Shown here piece after piece: positions 48,487 to 60,500 of a DNA stretch of 64,000 nt. Numbering within the stretch: position 1 is the first letter of the stretch; each line of letters opens with the position of its first letter. The notes beneath the pieces are model-generated. The model was not told where the DNA came from. It ran no database searches and was given only the letters and a program-made list of their open reading frames with translations. The position numbers and the translations under genes were made by a program. Source of the DNA: Bilabrum cf. latius (taxonomy: Eukaryota > Bigyra: Bicosoecida > Bigyra > Bicosoecida); NCBI GenBank assembly GCA_965178125.1, contig OZ237744.1, positions 62,001 through 126,000 on the forward strand, read 5' to 3'.

Positions 48487-51400
48487 TTATCTTTCTCGAC
48501 TTGCTACTATTTGCAAAAGCTCCCGGATCCCCTACACCGAAACAGGCTTCAGCAGCACATTTTCTGCCCCACACTCCTTGAAATGCTCAACATCCTCCGG
48601 CAGAGCATTCCCCGTCACGCCCACCACCGATATGCCTCGTACAGACTCGCGCTTATCAGCCCTAAGCCGAATCACCATCTCAGGCCCAGACATGCGCGGC
48701 ATTGAGAAGTCCAGCAGTACCAGCCGCACGGAGCACCTGGCGGCATCGACAGCGCCCGCACCACCACCGTTCTACACCTCCTCTTCAATAACCTCCAGCG
48801 CATGCACCCCGTCGCTGGCCTGCAGCACCCGAGTACCCTTCCATGCCGCCGGCATGCACCGCTTAACGATCGACGCAAGCAACACGCGATTAGAACGGCT
48901 GTCGTCCACAACGAGCACGCAAGGGGTGCGGGAGGTGAAAGGCAGCTCGCGGGGATTTGGCCCAGTCCCTGCTCTTGCAGAGGCTCCTGCGGGAGCATCA
49001 CTTGTAGCACCGGACCTAGGCACATCACGGATTGCCTGTAGAGCCGGTCTGCTGCCTTCCCCGGCCTTCTCTCGCTTTTTGACCACCCGCCTTTTCTTCT
49101 TCTTTGAAGGGGTACGGTCTTCACTTGGCGGTCTCGCGGTACCCGCGACCTTGAGCGCAGCAGACGAGCCATCGTTCGTCGGTTCGAAGCCCAAACCAGG
49201 ACGAGATATTCTTCGTACTTCGAATCGATTTGACTCATCTGACCCGTACTTTGTGGCGCTAGCATTCGCGATCTCCTTGCCCACCCGAGCATGGCTCGTG
49301 TCGGCGCTGCGATCATGGGGCTTATCGCCTGAGCCTTTTGGTGCCACATCCACAGTTTCAGCTCGCAGCCACAGGAAAAAGATGCTGCCCGCACCTGGAC
49401 AGCTGCTGAACCCGCAGCAGCCCCCGTGCAGCCGTAGCACCTGCGCCGCCACAGCCAGCCCAAGCCCCGACCCCTGCCCCTCCGATGTGAGGATCCCCGA
49501 GTGCAGCCCGTCCAGAGCAGAGAACACCCCGCCCCAGTCCCGGCGGTCTATCCCGTTGCCATTGTCTAGAACCCAAAGGCACACGTGCTGCTGAGATGCG
49601 CCGTCAGAGAGCAGATGTGTGAGCTAATCTGGACCTGCGTCGCGTTCCGGCGGCAAGGCATCCTGCCCTTGAGTCGTCACCAAGTCACGGTTCATGCTGC
49701 TCCTCTTCGACGCGCCTCCATTCATCTGCAAATCGGGTCGCGGAGTGGGTAAGGAGCGCTCGAGCTGCAAGTATTGGCCCGCACTCGCTGGTTCCACGCA
49801 ACAGACGCCCATCCTCTCATGAATACTCCCGTCTGTAGGGGCTTCCAAATCGGCAGGCTTCTCCTGCTCTTTCCCGTCAGTGAGCGAGACAGTGGAGACC
49901 AGCCCTGCTACTGCTGCACTGTTCGGCTGACTGTGCGTGTCTACAAAGTACTTGCTGCCGGTCTTGGTTGTCCCACTGCAAGCCGCGCCCCCGATGGCAG
50001 GGCCGGGGAGAGGCGGACCAGCCGATGATGCTAGATACACTGGCGGCTCGTCGGCATCAGTATCACGCCCCACTTCCTGTGGCATTCGAGAAAAGAACAC
50101 TGTGGCATTGCGTCTTACCGTAGGTCCGACTACGGCGGCCTTGGCACTGGGAGGCCCTCCTTGCCCGGTAGGGTTAGCCTCAGCATCTTCCACGACAGCA
50201 CCGAGGCCAGCCTGCCCCGCCACGAGGCTGGCTGTGCGGATGCTCGGTCTGCTGCTGCTGCTGCCAACGGTCACTTCTGCCGGGCCTACGGATGACTCGC
50301 TACGATCAGTTGTTTCAGTAATCGATGAATGCATGCCTTCAGAAGCATCAACTGAGCTCGACTGGGGCTCATGCGGCAGCTCAGCCTGCAATTTCGAGCG
50401 ACCATCAAAAACGACGCGGCACAATCGACCAGCTGTTGCTTTGCCCATCATATTGACGGCCCTGGCCCAATCTTGCTGAGTCCATAGATGCGGAGGTGCT
50501 CGTGAGCTGCCAATGAAGACAGATGATAGCGCACTTGCACTAGCAGCCGCACTGGCTTCCCCTGCTTCCTCCCGAGAGTCCCGTACGCTCCAGTGGATCG
50601 CGTTCGAAATCAGGGTGGTCAGCGCGGCCTGAAGCTTTTCAGAATCAAGATTGAAGCTATGATTCCACTGGCCAACTGACGCTGGCACCATCGAAGAAGA
50701 CAATTCGCTTGACTCGCGTTCCTATGAGGCTTCGGCCAGCTCTAGCTCGGTCCCGGATAGCAAATCTGTGTATTGGAGACGCACCTCGGAATGGGAAGCC
50801 TGCACGCTGAGACGGCCAGCCACTGATCTCAGGAGAGCCTCATCGATTCGAGTTGGTACTTCACGAATGCTCATGGTTCTCGTTTCTATCTGCTCCAAGC
50901 TGACCACATCGTTCAGCGTGGCCTGCATCGACTGTGCAGCTGTCTGCATCGACGGGATCACGGTCCGAAGCGAGCTAAGGGAGCCTTCCAGAGTAGGCTC
51001 GTCGTGGAAAGATCCGGACATGCTGGTGGGTTGCACATCACGTGGAGATTGCAACCAAGCGTGCCTCCTCCGTGTTCCATCGGCTGCCGCCTGCGCCTCC
51101 TTCGCTGCGTCGCTGGCGAATTCCAGACCCAGCACCACCGAGTTCAGAGGCACCCTACACTCGTGAGATACGAACCGAAGCCGCGCTCGCAGCGCAGCTG
51201 CGTGCTTATCCGCTTGCTTCACTGCCATTTCCAGCTCGTCGGATTGGACTGCAAATAGGTGCAAGGCAGCAAGAACCGACATACGCAGCACAAGCCATGC
51301 GAACCGCCAACCAACCTCGACTGTAACATAAACAATCGCTGCATTGTGCCAGTGGCGGCCGAGAAGGTCTGCAATGCTACTTCTCGCCAACTCTGAGTCT

Positions 51401-52209
51401 TTGCAGGGGAAAAATCCTCGTATTCCAGCAACTCTGGTGTATGCGCACGTGCAAATATTCGTTGGCTGCACGAGTGCGGCATCTTGCACAACGTTGGTGA
51501 TGACGAAGTGCAATAGGCACGCTGTAGCTAGTCCCTTCAGCACGCTCGCTAGAAAAACTGTTCTTGATCTGACTTGCTGCACCAGGGCAGCCCCAAGCTA
51601 GCTTTGCGCCGATGGTCGCAAGCCAAGCCCGTCACTGTCGCTGCTGCTGCTGTCGTGCGAGGCAAATGGCGTGGCATCACGCATCAGACCCTCTGCGACG
51701 CAGAACAAACTTTGCTTACTCTAATGGCCAATGCGGGACGCTGTACCAGATTGATTTACACTGGTGGGAGCCACTGCTGTGCTACGGTTGCGAAAGCACT
51801 GGCACGACTGAACACCTGGATCCAAGCCCACCAGCGCAGTGCGATAGAACGCATACACATCGCCACCCCGGAGAAGCCAATTCATGGTGGCATCATTGCC
51901 CGTCCCGGGTGCGACGGTCCTGTTCGTACGCCGAGTGTCGTCATCATTTGCCAGATTGCCGCGAGCTCCCATACATTCGCAGCTGCAATTCTCCTTGAAG
52001 TAACCACGCTCAACGGAAGCGAGGTATTCGCTGGCACTGTCTGGCGTGAATTGAGTGCCATCTTGTGAGAGAGCAGCAAGTACCACAAGCATCTATCTCT
52101 GACCCATACGCAATGCTGAGTCCAGGCCGGGGTTCGGCTGTGGTTTGGATTCTTTGCGACCAGCGGATCCGCCTGCGGGAACTGAACTGCAAGTCGGGTT
52201 GCAGCATGA

Positions 52210-52261
<52 letters not shown>

Positions 52262-54162
52262 CAGCATCTAGCAATTCTGTTCGACCGCACGGCATCGCAT
52301 ATGCAATACCCGCAGCATGCTGCTCTGCATGCTATCGAATCCAGGCAGGCACCTAGCAGTATCGAGGTTCGGATGGACACTGGCACGCTATCCATCTCAC
52401 AAATCTGGCTGAGCGTTACTCCAAGATCATGATGCTCAGAGCCACGCTGACCGCTGCTTGACCGTTGTGTTTTCGGGGAACGTTCGCTCGGAACAGGAGC
52501 GACCGCAAAGGCCGACGGCGGCAAGCGGTGGGTGGCACCACGGATCCTTTGCAGCTTCAATGACACGAAATGCCTCCCAAACTCTTCATCAGCAGTAATG
52601 ATGGCCTTATGCATGCCTACAGTTGGAGTGCATACAAATAGGCAAAATCCACACGGCACAAGCACCAGGTATGTCACCGCGAGCAGTATTGTCAGAGCCG
52701 GCAACACTGCGACCATGCCCTTCAACGGCTACTTGTACATCATCGGGTGGTCCGTACCGGTTCCATTCAGCACGGACCTAGCTTGCAGCGGAAATCTAAT
52801 GCTTGGACTCGAGTACTGCGCAGCCACCGAACGGGCGTACTACAAAGCAGCAAGAGCGACCGAGGCCTCCGCCGACGTTATACGGGCGAGGCACGCGTGA
52901 ATTATGTTGGATGTGGTCACCCCATTCACAAGCCCGGTCGCAGAAGAGGCTCTGGATCCGCCCTGGTCCAGCGCGGCACTGGCATTGGCCAGGTCGTTGG
53001 GCGCCAGGACCAGCGAGGCGTGCTGCTGCATGGCTAGGAAATGCACAGGCTGCCCATCGTTGCCCAGCAGTAGCGGTGCAGCCCATGGTTGGTATCCATG
53101 CTACTCCAGGTATGCGTGTGAGCCGTTGACCCGGCGAATCGTCTCTAGCTCCCGCACGGCGCTGACACCCGCAGTGTACGACTCGGTTGATGCATGCAGG
53201 TTCGAAAATCCGATAGAGACTGAAGCGATCGCGTTTGCGGCGAATCCGAACGCAACCATGTGGAGAATACCCCGCAGCCGTCCTCGTTTTGCCCGAAGCT
53301 CAGCGGCTGGGGATACAGCGTTGGCTGAGCCAATGATCATCGTCGCAATCACAGCCGTGCTGATAAAAACAGCTCCAGCCAGTGGTGTTCCAGGGGAAAT
53401 CGCAGCCGAGTGTGGCATAGATTCCCTAACATTACCAATTGTCCAATCGTTCCCATTCATTGCCTCGGAAAGGTATCTCGTAGCACCGATAGCCAAGTTG
53501 ATTGCCCCGGCAAACACGATGACCATCGGACCTCTCCCGAAAATCCCACCGTTTGATGCCGCACGAGAGGGGACTAACTAGAACAATGATTCAATTGCAG
53601 CCATAATTCCAAGAGCAAAGACCAGCAAGGACAAAATTGATCGGCGAGATGTACAGGCTTTCCCAGCTTTGGCATGGCATTCGCTAGCACAATGCCTTCC
53701 CCATGAGCAGCAGTTCAGCCCTGAATGGTATTTATATCTTGAGCTGTCAGAAAGAGCACATCCGCACAATGCCTGTGGGCCGAGCTTCACTTCTTGAGCA
53801 AACACTGACCCGAACACAAGGCAAGCCACAACCGACAAAATAATAAGAGCTACGCACGTGTTGCCGATGAATGTCTGCACCAGCGATACTGTGAGACCGT
53901 ACTTTTCATCACTTGATACATAGCCTGTAAGGGCAGACATGTTGGATTCCACTTCAACAGGCCAAGGTGCTGTCATGTCAGACATCACGTTGAGATGGCT
54001 GCGATACAGCACAGCATCTCCGAAAAGGCTTGCGAAGAAATCTAGAAGTAGAACCGCAACCAATAGTAGTAGGGATGAAATCATAAACGGTGCAAGCAGC
54101 GACTGCCGTGCTGTCGTCGCAAGAACGTTGGCTCCGGCAATGGCCGTTCGTGGTCGCATCAT
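48487..54162 (-). CDS. Hybrid sensor histidine kinase with multi-pass N-terminus and receiver domain
   Basis: A single 1,892-codon frame from ATG 54162 to UAA 48487. The N-terminal half has six or more membrane segments (SLLLLVAVLLLDFF, CVALIILSVVACLVFG, GAVFISTAVIATMIIG and others) and Cys-rich external loops. A second membrane cluster lies near 52720-52640 and 51560-51240. The kinase core follows: HisKA box RFVSHECRVPLNS with phospho-acceptor His1000 (51163-51165), N box LISNAIHWS, G1 LDNGNGI and G2 GQGSGLGLAV. The receiver domain has VVDDSRSNR, phospho-acceptor Asp1818 in LVLLDFSMP and the conserved Lys in LLKPVS. Signal flows His to Asp; an external phosphotransfer protein would be needed. 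Sense UAGs: 53578, 53101, 52840, 52729, 52093, 51721, 51598, 50722, 49624, 48772, 48532. An intron around the poly-Cys tract is not excluded. Confidence 0.82.
52213..52258 (-). repeat. (CAG)15 trinucleotide repeat, encoding poly-Cys in the kinase frame
   Basis: A pure run of 15 CAG units on the plus strand. On the coding strand and frame of the histidine kinase it reads as consecutive TGC (Cys) codons. The other two minus frames give poly-Ala and poly-Leu. It lies between the two membrane clusters. Confidence 0.9.
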
Positions 54163-54529
54163 AATCTGGTGTGCGTTGGGGCAATCAGCTCGTCTGGTTC
54201 ATGCAGCCAAGACTGAAAATAAAACACTTGAATAGCTTGCAATTAGCCGAGACCGAGACAAAAGTAGAGTCGTTGAACAGTGTGTTAGATCTAAATTGAA
54301 TTTGGGTGTGGAATTGGCACTGGAGCCGCAACAATGCGCTGCACCCGCAACTGATGATGACCCTGATAACGAAAAGGTCATTATGTAGCACAGGCTGTGC
54401 CGCTCGGTAGTCTAAAACACACAATCTATTGATAGTTTCATTGTTCCTTCGGCCACAACCATAAAATTCGTCTATTGCAGGCATGCAACGGACCTACTCC
54501 CCTCGAGCTTGAACGGGGCATGAATAAAA
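54163..54529. other. Intergenic region, nothing recognised
   Basis: 367 bp between the histidine kinase start and the UAA of the deubiquitinase, both minus strand. AT-rich relative to the neighbours. No ORF, RNA gene or repeat was recognised; presumably the kinase promoter and the deubiquitinase 3' UTR. Confidence 0.5.
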
Positions 54530-57500
54530 TTACTTGCCCTTCGATGACTTTGCCACTAGCCGCAACCGGGTGTACAGCAGCTGCATAGACCGTGCTTGCT
54601 TTCTGCCGAACTGCTGCAAGGAGTGGGCCGGCTCCTCACCCGCCTTGCCCTCCTTTGCGTCATCCAGCCCCTTCACCTCAAACCTCTCGGTGGGACGGAC
54701 CGATCGCAAGGGTGACGTCGGGTGCAGCAAGTGGTGGGAGGCAGAGGCGGGCAGCATTACTGGCACCCCAACAACCTCTTCGAGCTCGTCATCGCTCCCG
54801 ATCAGGTCCAGCTCTTCCTCGTGCAGCAGCGGCTGGCCCTCCCTTCCCTCCATGGACTGCAGCATCAGCCGGACGGAAGTGCGGTCTACCTTGCCGCTGG
54901 CCGACCGCCAGGCCTTCCTGCACACCTCCAGCTCAGCTTTATACGCAGTGCTCAGCTGAAACGAAGGCGTGGAGGCTCCACTGCCGCCATGCCGCGCCCC
55001 GCTGCCGGCCCCAGTACCATGCCTGCCAGCGCCAGCAGCACTCACCGACGGTTGCACGTACTGCGTCATGTCCGTGCAACCGCCCTCTACAACTAGCGCG
55101 CCATGGATAGCCAGGTCTTTGCCATCCAATGGCCGCATCAAATCGTGGCCCCGCGGCAGCCTTGTTGACAAGGGGTGCGAATCGCACCACGCAAGCCACT
55201 GCCTTGCATGCGATGCCACGGCTGCAGACCCGCGGCACCAGCGCAGCACCTCCGTTGAGCGCACGCACAGCCTCCCAATCCCTCGGAGCACGGCCTCTGT
55301 CCACCTGTAGTACGTCTGCCCCCTCTTGACCTCGTCGAAGAGCCCAAGGAGCACGGTTTCTCTCCTCCACTCGGTCAGCGAGTCCACGAGCGCGTCCTTC
55401 ACGGCAGACAGGTCCCCGCCCATCTCGAGGTATGCCTTGTCGACCGCCTCCGTATCATCTTCATCCAGGTCGCCTTTGGCGATAGCCTTGGCGACTCGTT
55501 TGGCTCGCTTGGCACACCACTTTAGTCGCCTGTACGAGCCCGCCAGCAAACCCACCGCGCGCATAGGCACCTGAGTCCCTGTGCCTTCCTGCTCCCGAAC
55601 GGCCTGCACCGCGGCAGCGCATGCAACCTCGGACACGGTCCTATTTTCCCTGCACAACAGGGAGAGGACTCGGCGCCCCAGCCGCGATCTGGTCGAGTCA
55701 GACATGGAGTGCGCCAACACCCTCAAGAATGCGAACGAAGTCACGCTGCTCCCGAACCTCCCAGCGCCTAGCTTACCCTGAGCTGCCCCTCCGCTAGCCG
55801 CACCGCCTTCTGCTACCTACCCAGTCGATTCACGCTGCTGCGAGGCTGGCAGCAGCTCCGCCAGCAGCTACAGGCAGGGCGTCGGCAGGCTAACAACGCA
55901 GTCGTTCGGCGAGACCAGCTCGACAGCAGGCGCTGCGGTGCCAGCACTCGCTGAGGCAGCCCTCGCGTTCGTCACACTTGCCATGGCCGCCGCAAGCCTC
56001 CGGACGGCGCCCGCATCCCCGGCACCTGCGGCTGCGATCAGCTCCACCCACTGCCCTTCGATGCCCTCGAAGGGGCCCAGGCCGGCCTTCGCGATCGCCT
56101 CGAGCAGACCGGCCACGGCGGCCACCCGAGAGGACCCGGGGCCCATTTGAGACACGGATAGGAGACCGCACGGCGGGCCGTCGTCGTTGCTTGCTGCTGA
56201 TCCGCCGGCTTTCTTGATTGCTTCCGCGTTCACTTTCTCATCGGCGTCGGAGGCAAAGGCAGTCGCGAACGCGGCGGGCAGCGTCGTACGGCACAGTCGC
56301 TGGACGATGTTCAACTCAGTTGCATCCCCGGTTGTTACGTCGCTCGCAGAAGCAGCGGATACTTCATCGCCAGCACTGCTCTGTGCCGCTGCGAGATACG
56401 GCTGCAGGGTCCGGACGGCAGAGAGCAGCGCTTGCGCCACGGCCTGCCTCACCTCATCGTGCCCGCACTTGGCAAGCATGGACTCCAGCATGGTTGACCT
56501 GCCGACCGTCTCTCCCATGAACTCAAGGAACCACGCCGCACCGTCGGCGTAGCGGCGCAGCAATTGAGTGCATAGCACGTGCCGCCACTGGCCCATTGGC
56601 GTCCGGCCAGCCGCGTCCAACCGCGAGAGGGTGCCAAAGAGATACTGAGCAGCGAGCTGCACCTGCGCCACTCCGGACGCCCCTGGACCCGCGGATTCGG
56701 CGCCGGAATCTGCCACAGAATCTGCGGCGCGGGGGCCTCCCCGCAGCATGTCTCGAATTCTCGCGGCGTCCATGCGGCCCGCTGCCCTCGCATGTGCCTC
56801 GTCAAGCGCAATTGACGTGGCTTCCTCTAGCGCCTTGGCAGCTTCCAAGTCGTCCTGCGGGAAATGGACCTTGATCCCCGGTGGCAGCTCAAGCTTGATG
56901 CTGTGGCCTTGCAGGTCCGTGGGCGGCGCCTCGTGCATCGCTGCCACGTCACAGGCAAACGCAGCGTACGACGGTTGCGTCACCACGTCGATGTACTGTC
57001 CCTCCAAGTTCTGCGACCATGCCTCCTCCCAGATCTCCCGGGGAAGAGGCACTCGGCCCGAGCTCTCTCTGGCGTTCGTGACGTGAGACTTCGTGCGGCG
57101 TAGCCTGGGTGCTTGCCCAGGGTTGTCTCCGCCTGCACCGCTCGATGGACCCTCGCTCTGCGGCCCACTGCCGCCAGCAACACACTCCTCCTCCTCCTGC
57201 TCTTCATCTTCCTCATCTTCTTCCTCGTCCTCTTCGTTGTCGCCGGCCGGAGCTCCGGGTGACCCGGCACTATCGTTCGCCCCCTGACCCACCTGTACAC
57301 CGGCAGCCTTCTCGCCCTGGGGACCCTTTCGCCCCTCCACCGGCTCCTACAGGGCCTGGTGATACACATCCACAGCACCTTCAAGCCAGTCCACGACGGT
57401 GTCCTCTGACAGGCGGTCGTACATGAGAAGGAAGCCGTTCTGATTGCCCCCATCGGACCCTCCGAAGGCCTCAGTGACGATCTTTGACTTGGGGAACGGA

Positions 57501-60500
57501 TCCACCCGCCTGTCGTTGAACTCGAACCAGCCTGCATCCTCGTCCAGCTCCAATTCTTTCATGGCTGCCTGCAGCGCGCCGTTCTGCCTGGTTTGCAGGT
57601 GATGGTCAGTCAAGCCCGCCCAGGACACGGCGCCCTCGCCCCGCAGCGCGCTCTCGGCAGCCTGCAGCAGCTCCGCCGCCTTCTCCTTGGACTCCGGAGC
57701 CTTGGGGGCCTTGAGCACGACAGGCAGTCTGCGGTCGCGGATGAGGCTGTAGTAGTGACCGGCTTGAGCCGTGCCTCTGTGAATGACCACACCGCTCAGC
57801 AGGAAAACGGACCTGCACGGCGCCTCGCTCTGCGATGTGAGCTCTTCGGGGAGGGCGGCAACGCTCGGATCCGGGGTGATGCTGGGACTGGCGGACGGCT
57901 GCTTGCTCTTTAAAGGGGGTTGTTTCGGACTGATCTTTCCTCCTTCCGCGTCTTCCGCAGCTGCCTGTGCTTGCGCCTTGATTGCGTCTCTGTGCCGCCT
58001 GGCAAGGCCGGCTGCCGTGTACGGGTGCATGTCCAGTACGTGCGGGAACGCATAAAAATCGTTCACCTTCTTCATCACGAAGGTCTGCATGTCAAACGCA
58101 AAGCGCCTCAGGTGGAGAACCATGTGTGGCGGCAGCGACTGCAGCATCTGTCGCTTGGAGGTCCGTTTCGCGACGCTTGTAATCGCGCCATCCGGGCTGC
58201 TATCGTCCAGCTGCTCCCACTTGTAGTCATCGACCACATCCGCCTCCATGGCGGCATCCAGCCCTTCCTCCAGGGTGCTCTTTCCCTCTACAGGCACAGA
58301 GAGGAACTTCGAGGGCTCTAAGCGGGTCTTGAAGTACCGCAACTTGCTGGCATGCTCGATCGTAACAGGGGGTTCGCCTGCGCTGTCAGTTTGCTAATCC
58401 GACTGCCGCTCGCCGCCATCCAGCACGCTCACCTGCTCAATGTCAAGAATATCTGCGAGCATCTTTCTGTGTGTGGTACCGCTGACGGAATTATCAATGA
58501 TCTGGAAAAGTTTGGTGAGGAACTCGCTCGCGTCCTGCTGCCTGCTCGTGTCGACCGGCGCGCCGTCCCACTGCAGCTTCTTGCAGAAATGAGAGGGATC
58601 GTGGTACCTCATCTGCGACTCTTGCAGGGAGCCAAATACTCGCTGTAACTCGTACATGAGCTGTAGGTCAGTTTCATCCGTGCCCTTGCAACCGTAATCG
58701 CAGCTGAATAGGCTGCTTTCTCCTGCCGCGCTAGGCTCCTCGTCACCGGTGCTGACGTCCCACCGAATGACAGGCCTCTCGTCCTCTGACGTGTTGTCGA
58801 AGGAAAGAACAGCTTTCCTAAATGGCAGGATCATGAAGAACTGCTGCAGCGAACTGTTCATGTAGCAAGTGGAGCCCAAGTTGTGAAGACCAACGAACCC
58901 CGTCTCGCTGCGTTGTGCCGAGGTGGAGGCTACGGCACCGCTCGCAATATCCCAACGGTCCCCATCCGTGCCCTGAATCCTACCTTTGGCAGACATTAGG
59001 GCGTCCATGGAAGGGACAGACAGCCACAACGGCAAATCGGGGAAGCTCTCGATGAGCTCGTCGGCCTGCTGCGCTGCCTGCCTCGCGACTGCCGCTGCGG
59101 GGCCGCTAGCTGGGCCGTGCTGCGAGGCCAAGAGACGTACTACATGCTCGTGGCACTCTGGCCGCCCCCTGCACAGCGCAGTCAGCATCTCAAGCGCCCT
59201 CGATCGGCTGATCTTGGTCTTGGCCATCGGAGCCATGGCCTTATCGGCACGGTTCTGCTCGATCAGCCCAGTGCTTGCCCCCGTGGCCTGGCCCCCAAAC
59301 GCGAAGAGCACCCGGAACCAGAGCCAGTTGAGAAGCAGGGGCGCCCCCTTGGCGATCGTGTCGTCTGTCGAATCCGTCCCAGACGCCAGAGCGGTGGCAT
59401 CATCTCCATTGCCAGAGGACCTTCCAGCTGCAGAACCAGTGCCAGGGCCTCTTTCCTTGATCTGAGCTTCCCGCCCGATGAGCCCTGCGATTGCCATGAG
59501 CATAGAGACGAGAGCTGTGTCCCTCGAGTCTGTGGACCTGGTTTCTGCAACTGGCAGTGCTGCCGCTTCCACAACGAGCCGGGCAAAGAGGCTGGCAGAG
59601 GATGATGGCGCAGCCACCCCGATGGCTCTGCAAAGGGCGCGCATCATGGTCGAGAACGCCATGGATCTGGCCCTGTGCTTGCCCCTGGTGCTTGGCATCA
59701 TGGACAGGCACCTGTCAGCGAGAGCGATGAGAGGCGCGTGCGCGTCCATGGACCTAACCGCGCGCTCGGCCGCCTCTTGCGACATTGCTGGGGCATGCTC
59801 TCGGGCAGCAGAGAGGAGGGTGGCCGACGCCTGCGCTGCTAGCTGAAATGCCAGCCTCGTGGCACCGGCGCGAGCGTGGGGGTCCTTGGCCACAAGCGCG
59901 CAATCGAGCAGCTGCTGCTAAAGATTCGAAACTCCAGCAGCTGAGCTACCGCTTTCGCGGGAGGTTCCATCCTAACCGCAGTCGTTTCGAAGGATGTCCA
60001 GCGCCGCAGCTGCACGGTCATCGGCGCTCGGCAGCAGCCCGATGGCTCTTGTCAGTAGCCTGCCAGCCCACAGCATGGCAGCTCCTGCAGTGCTGCACAC
60101 CTCTTCAGACGGCGAAGACTTGGAGAAGCCCAGGCCGCTCGCCCAAGCAAGCGGAGCCCTCCGCGCTAACTGTGTGTTGGACGAGGCTCTAGAGGCGAGC
60201 CGGATGACAGCCAGACCAGCAGCTATCAGCTTCGTGTGAACTTCTGGCGCGGGCATCCCAAACACCGATGCCAAATCTACCGGCTGCGCGCCTTCGGTGG
60301 ATGGCTCTGCCTTACCAGCATCTTCACCGCCATCTTCGCACGGAGCATGCAACGATGCCATGATGCACAGCATTCGGCACGCGATTGCAGCGGACGCGAG
60401 CTGCATGGCCCCTGCCGACCTGCAGGCCGCGTCAGCTGCCGCAACCACCGTACCATCTGCCGCGCTTGAGCTCTGCCTCTCGAGCCCGGATGCGGCCGAT

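Noticed and set aside
51882-52295. Poly-Ala or poly-Leu ORFs over the CAG repeat
   Set aside because: They are short frames over the repeat. The Cys frame connects two recognised parts of the histidine kinase.
48487-54162. Bacterial contamination suggested by a histidine kinase/receiver gene
   Set aside because: It uses in-frame UAG like its neighbours and lies between eukaryotic genes on the same contig.
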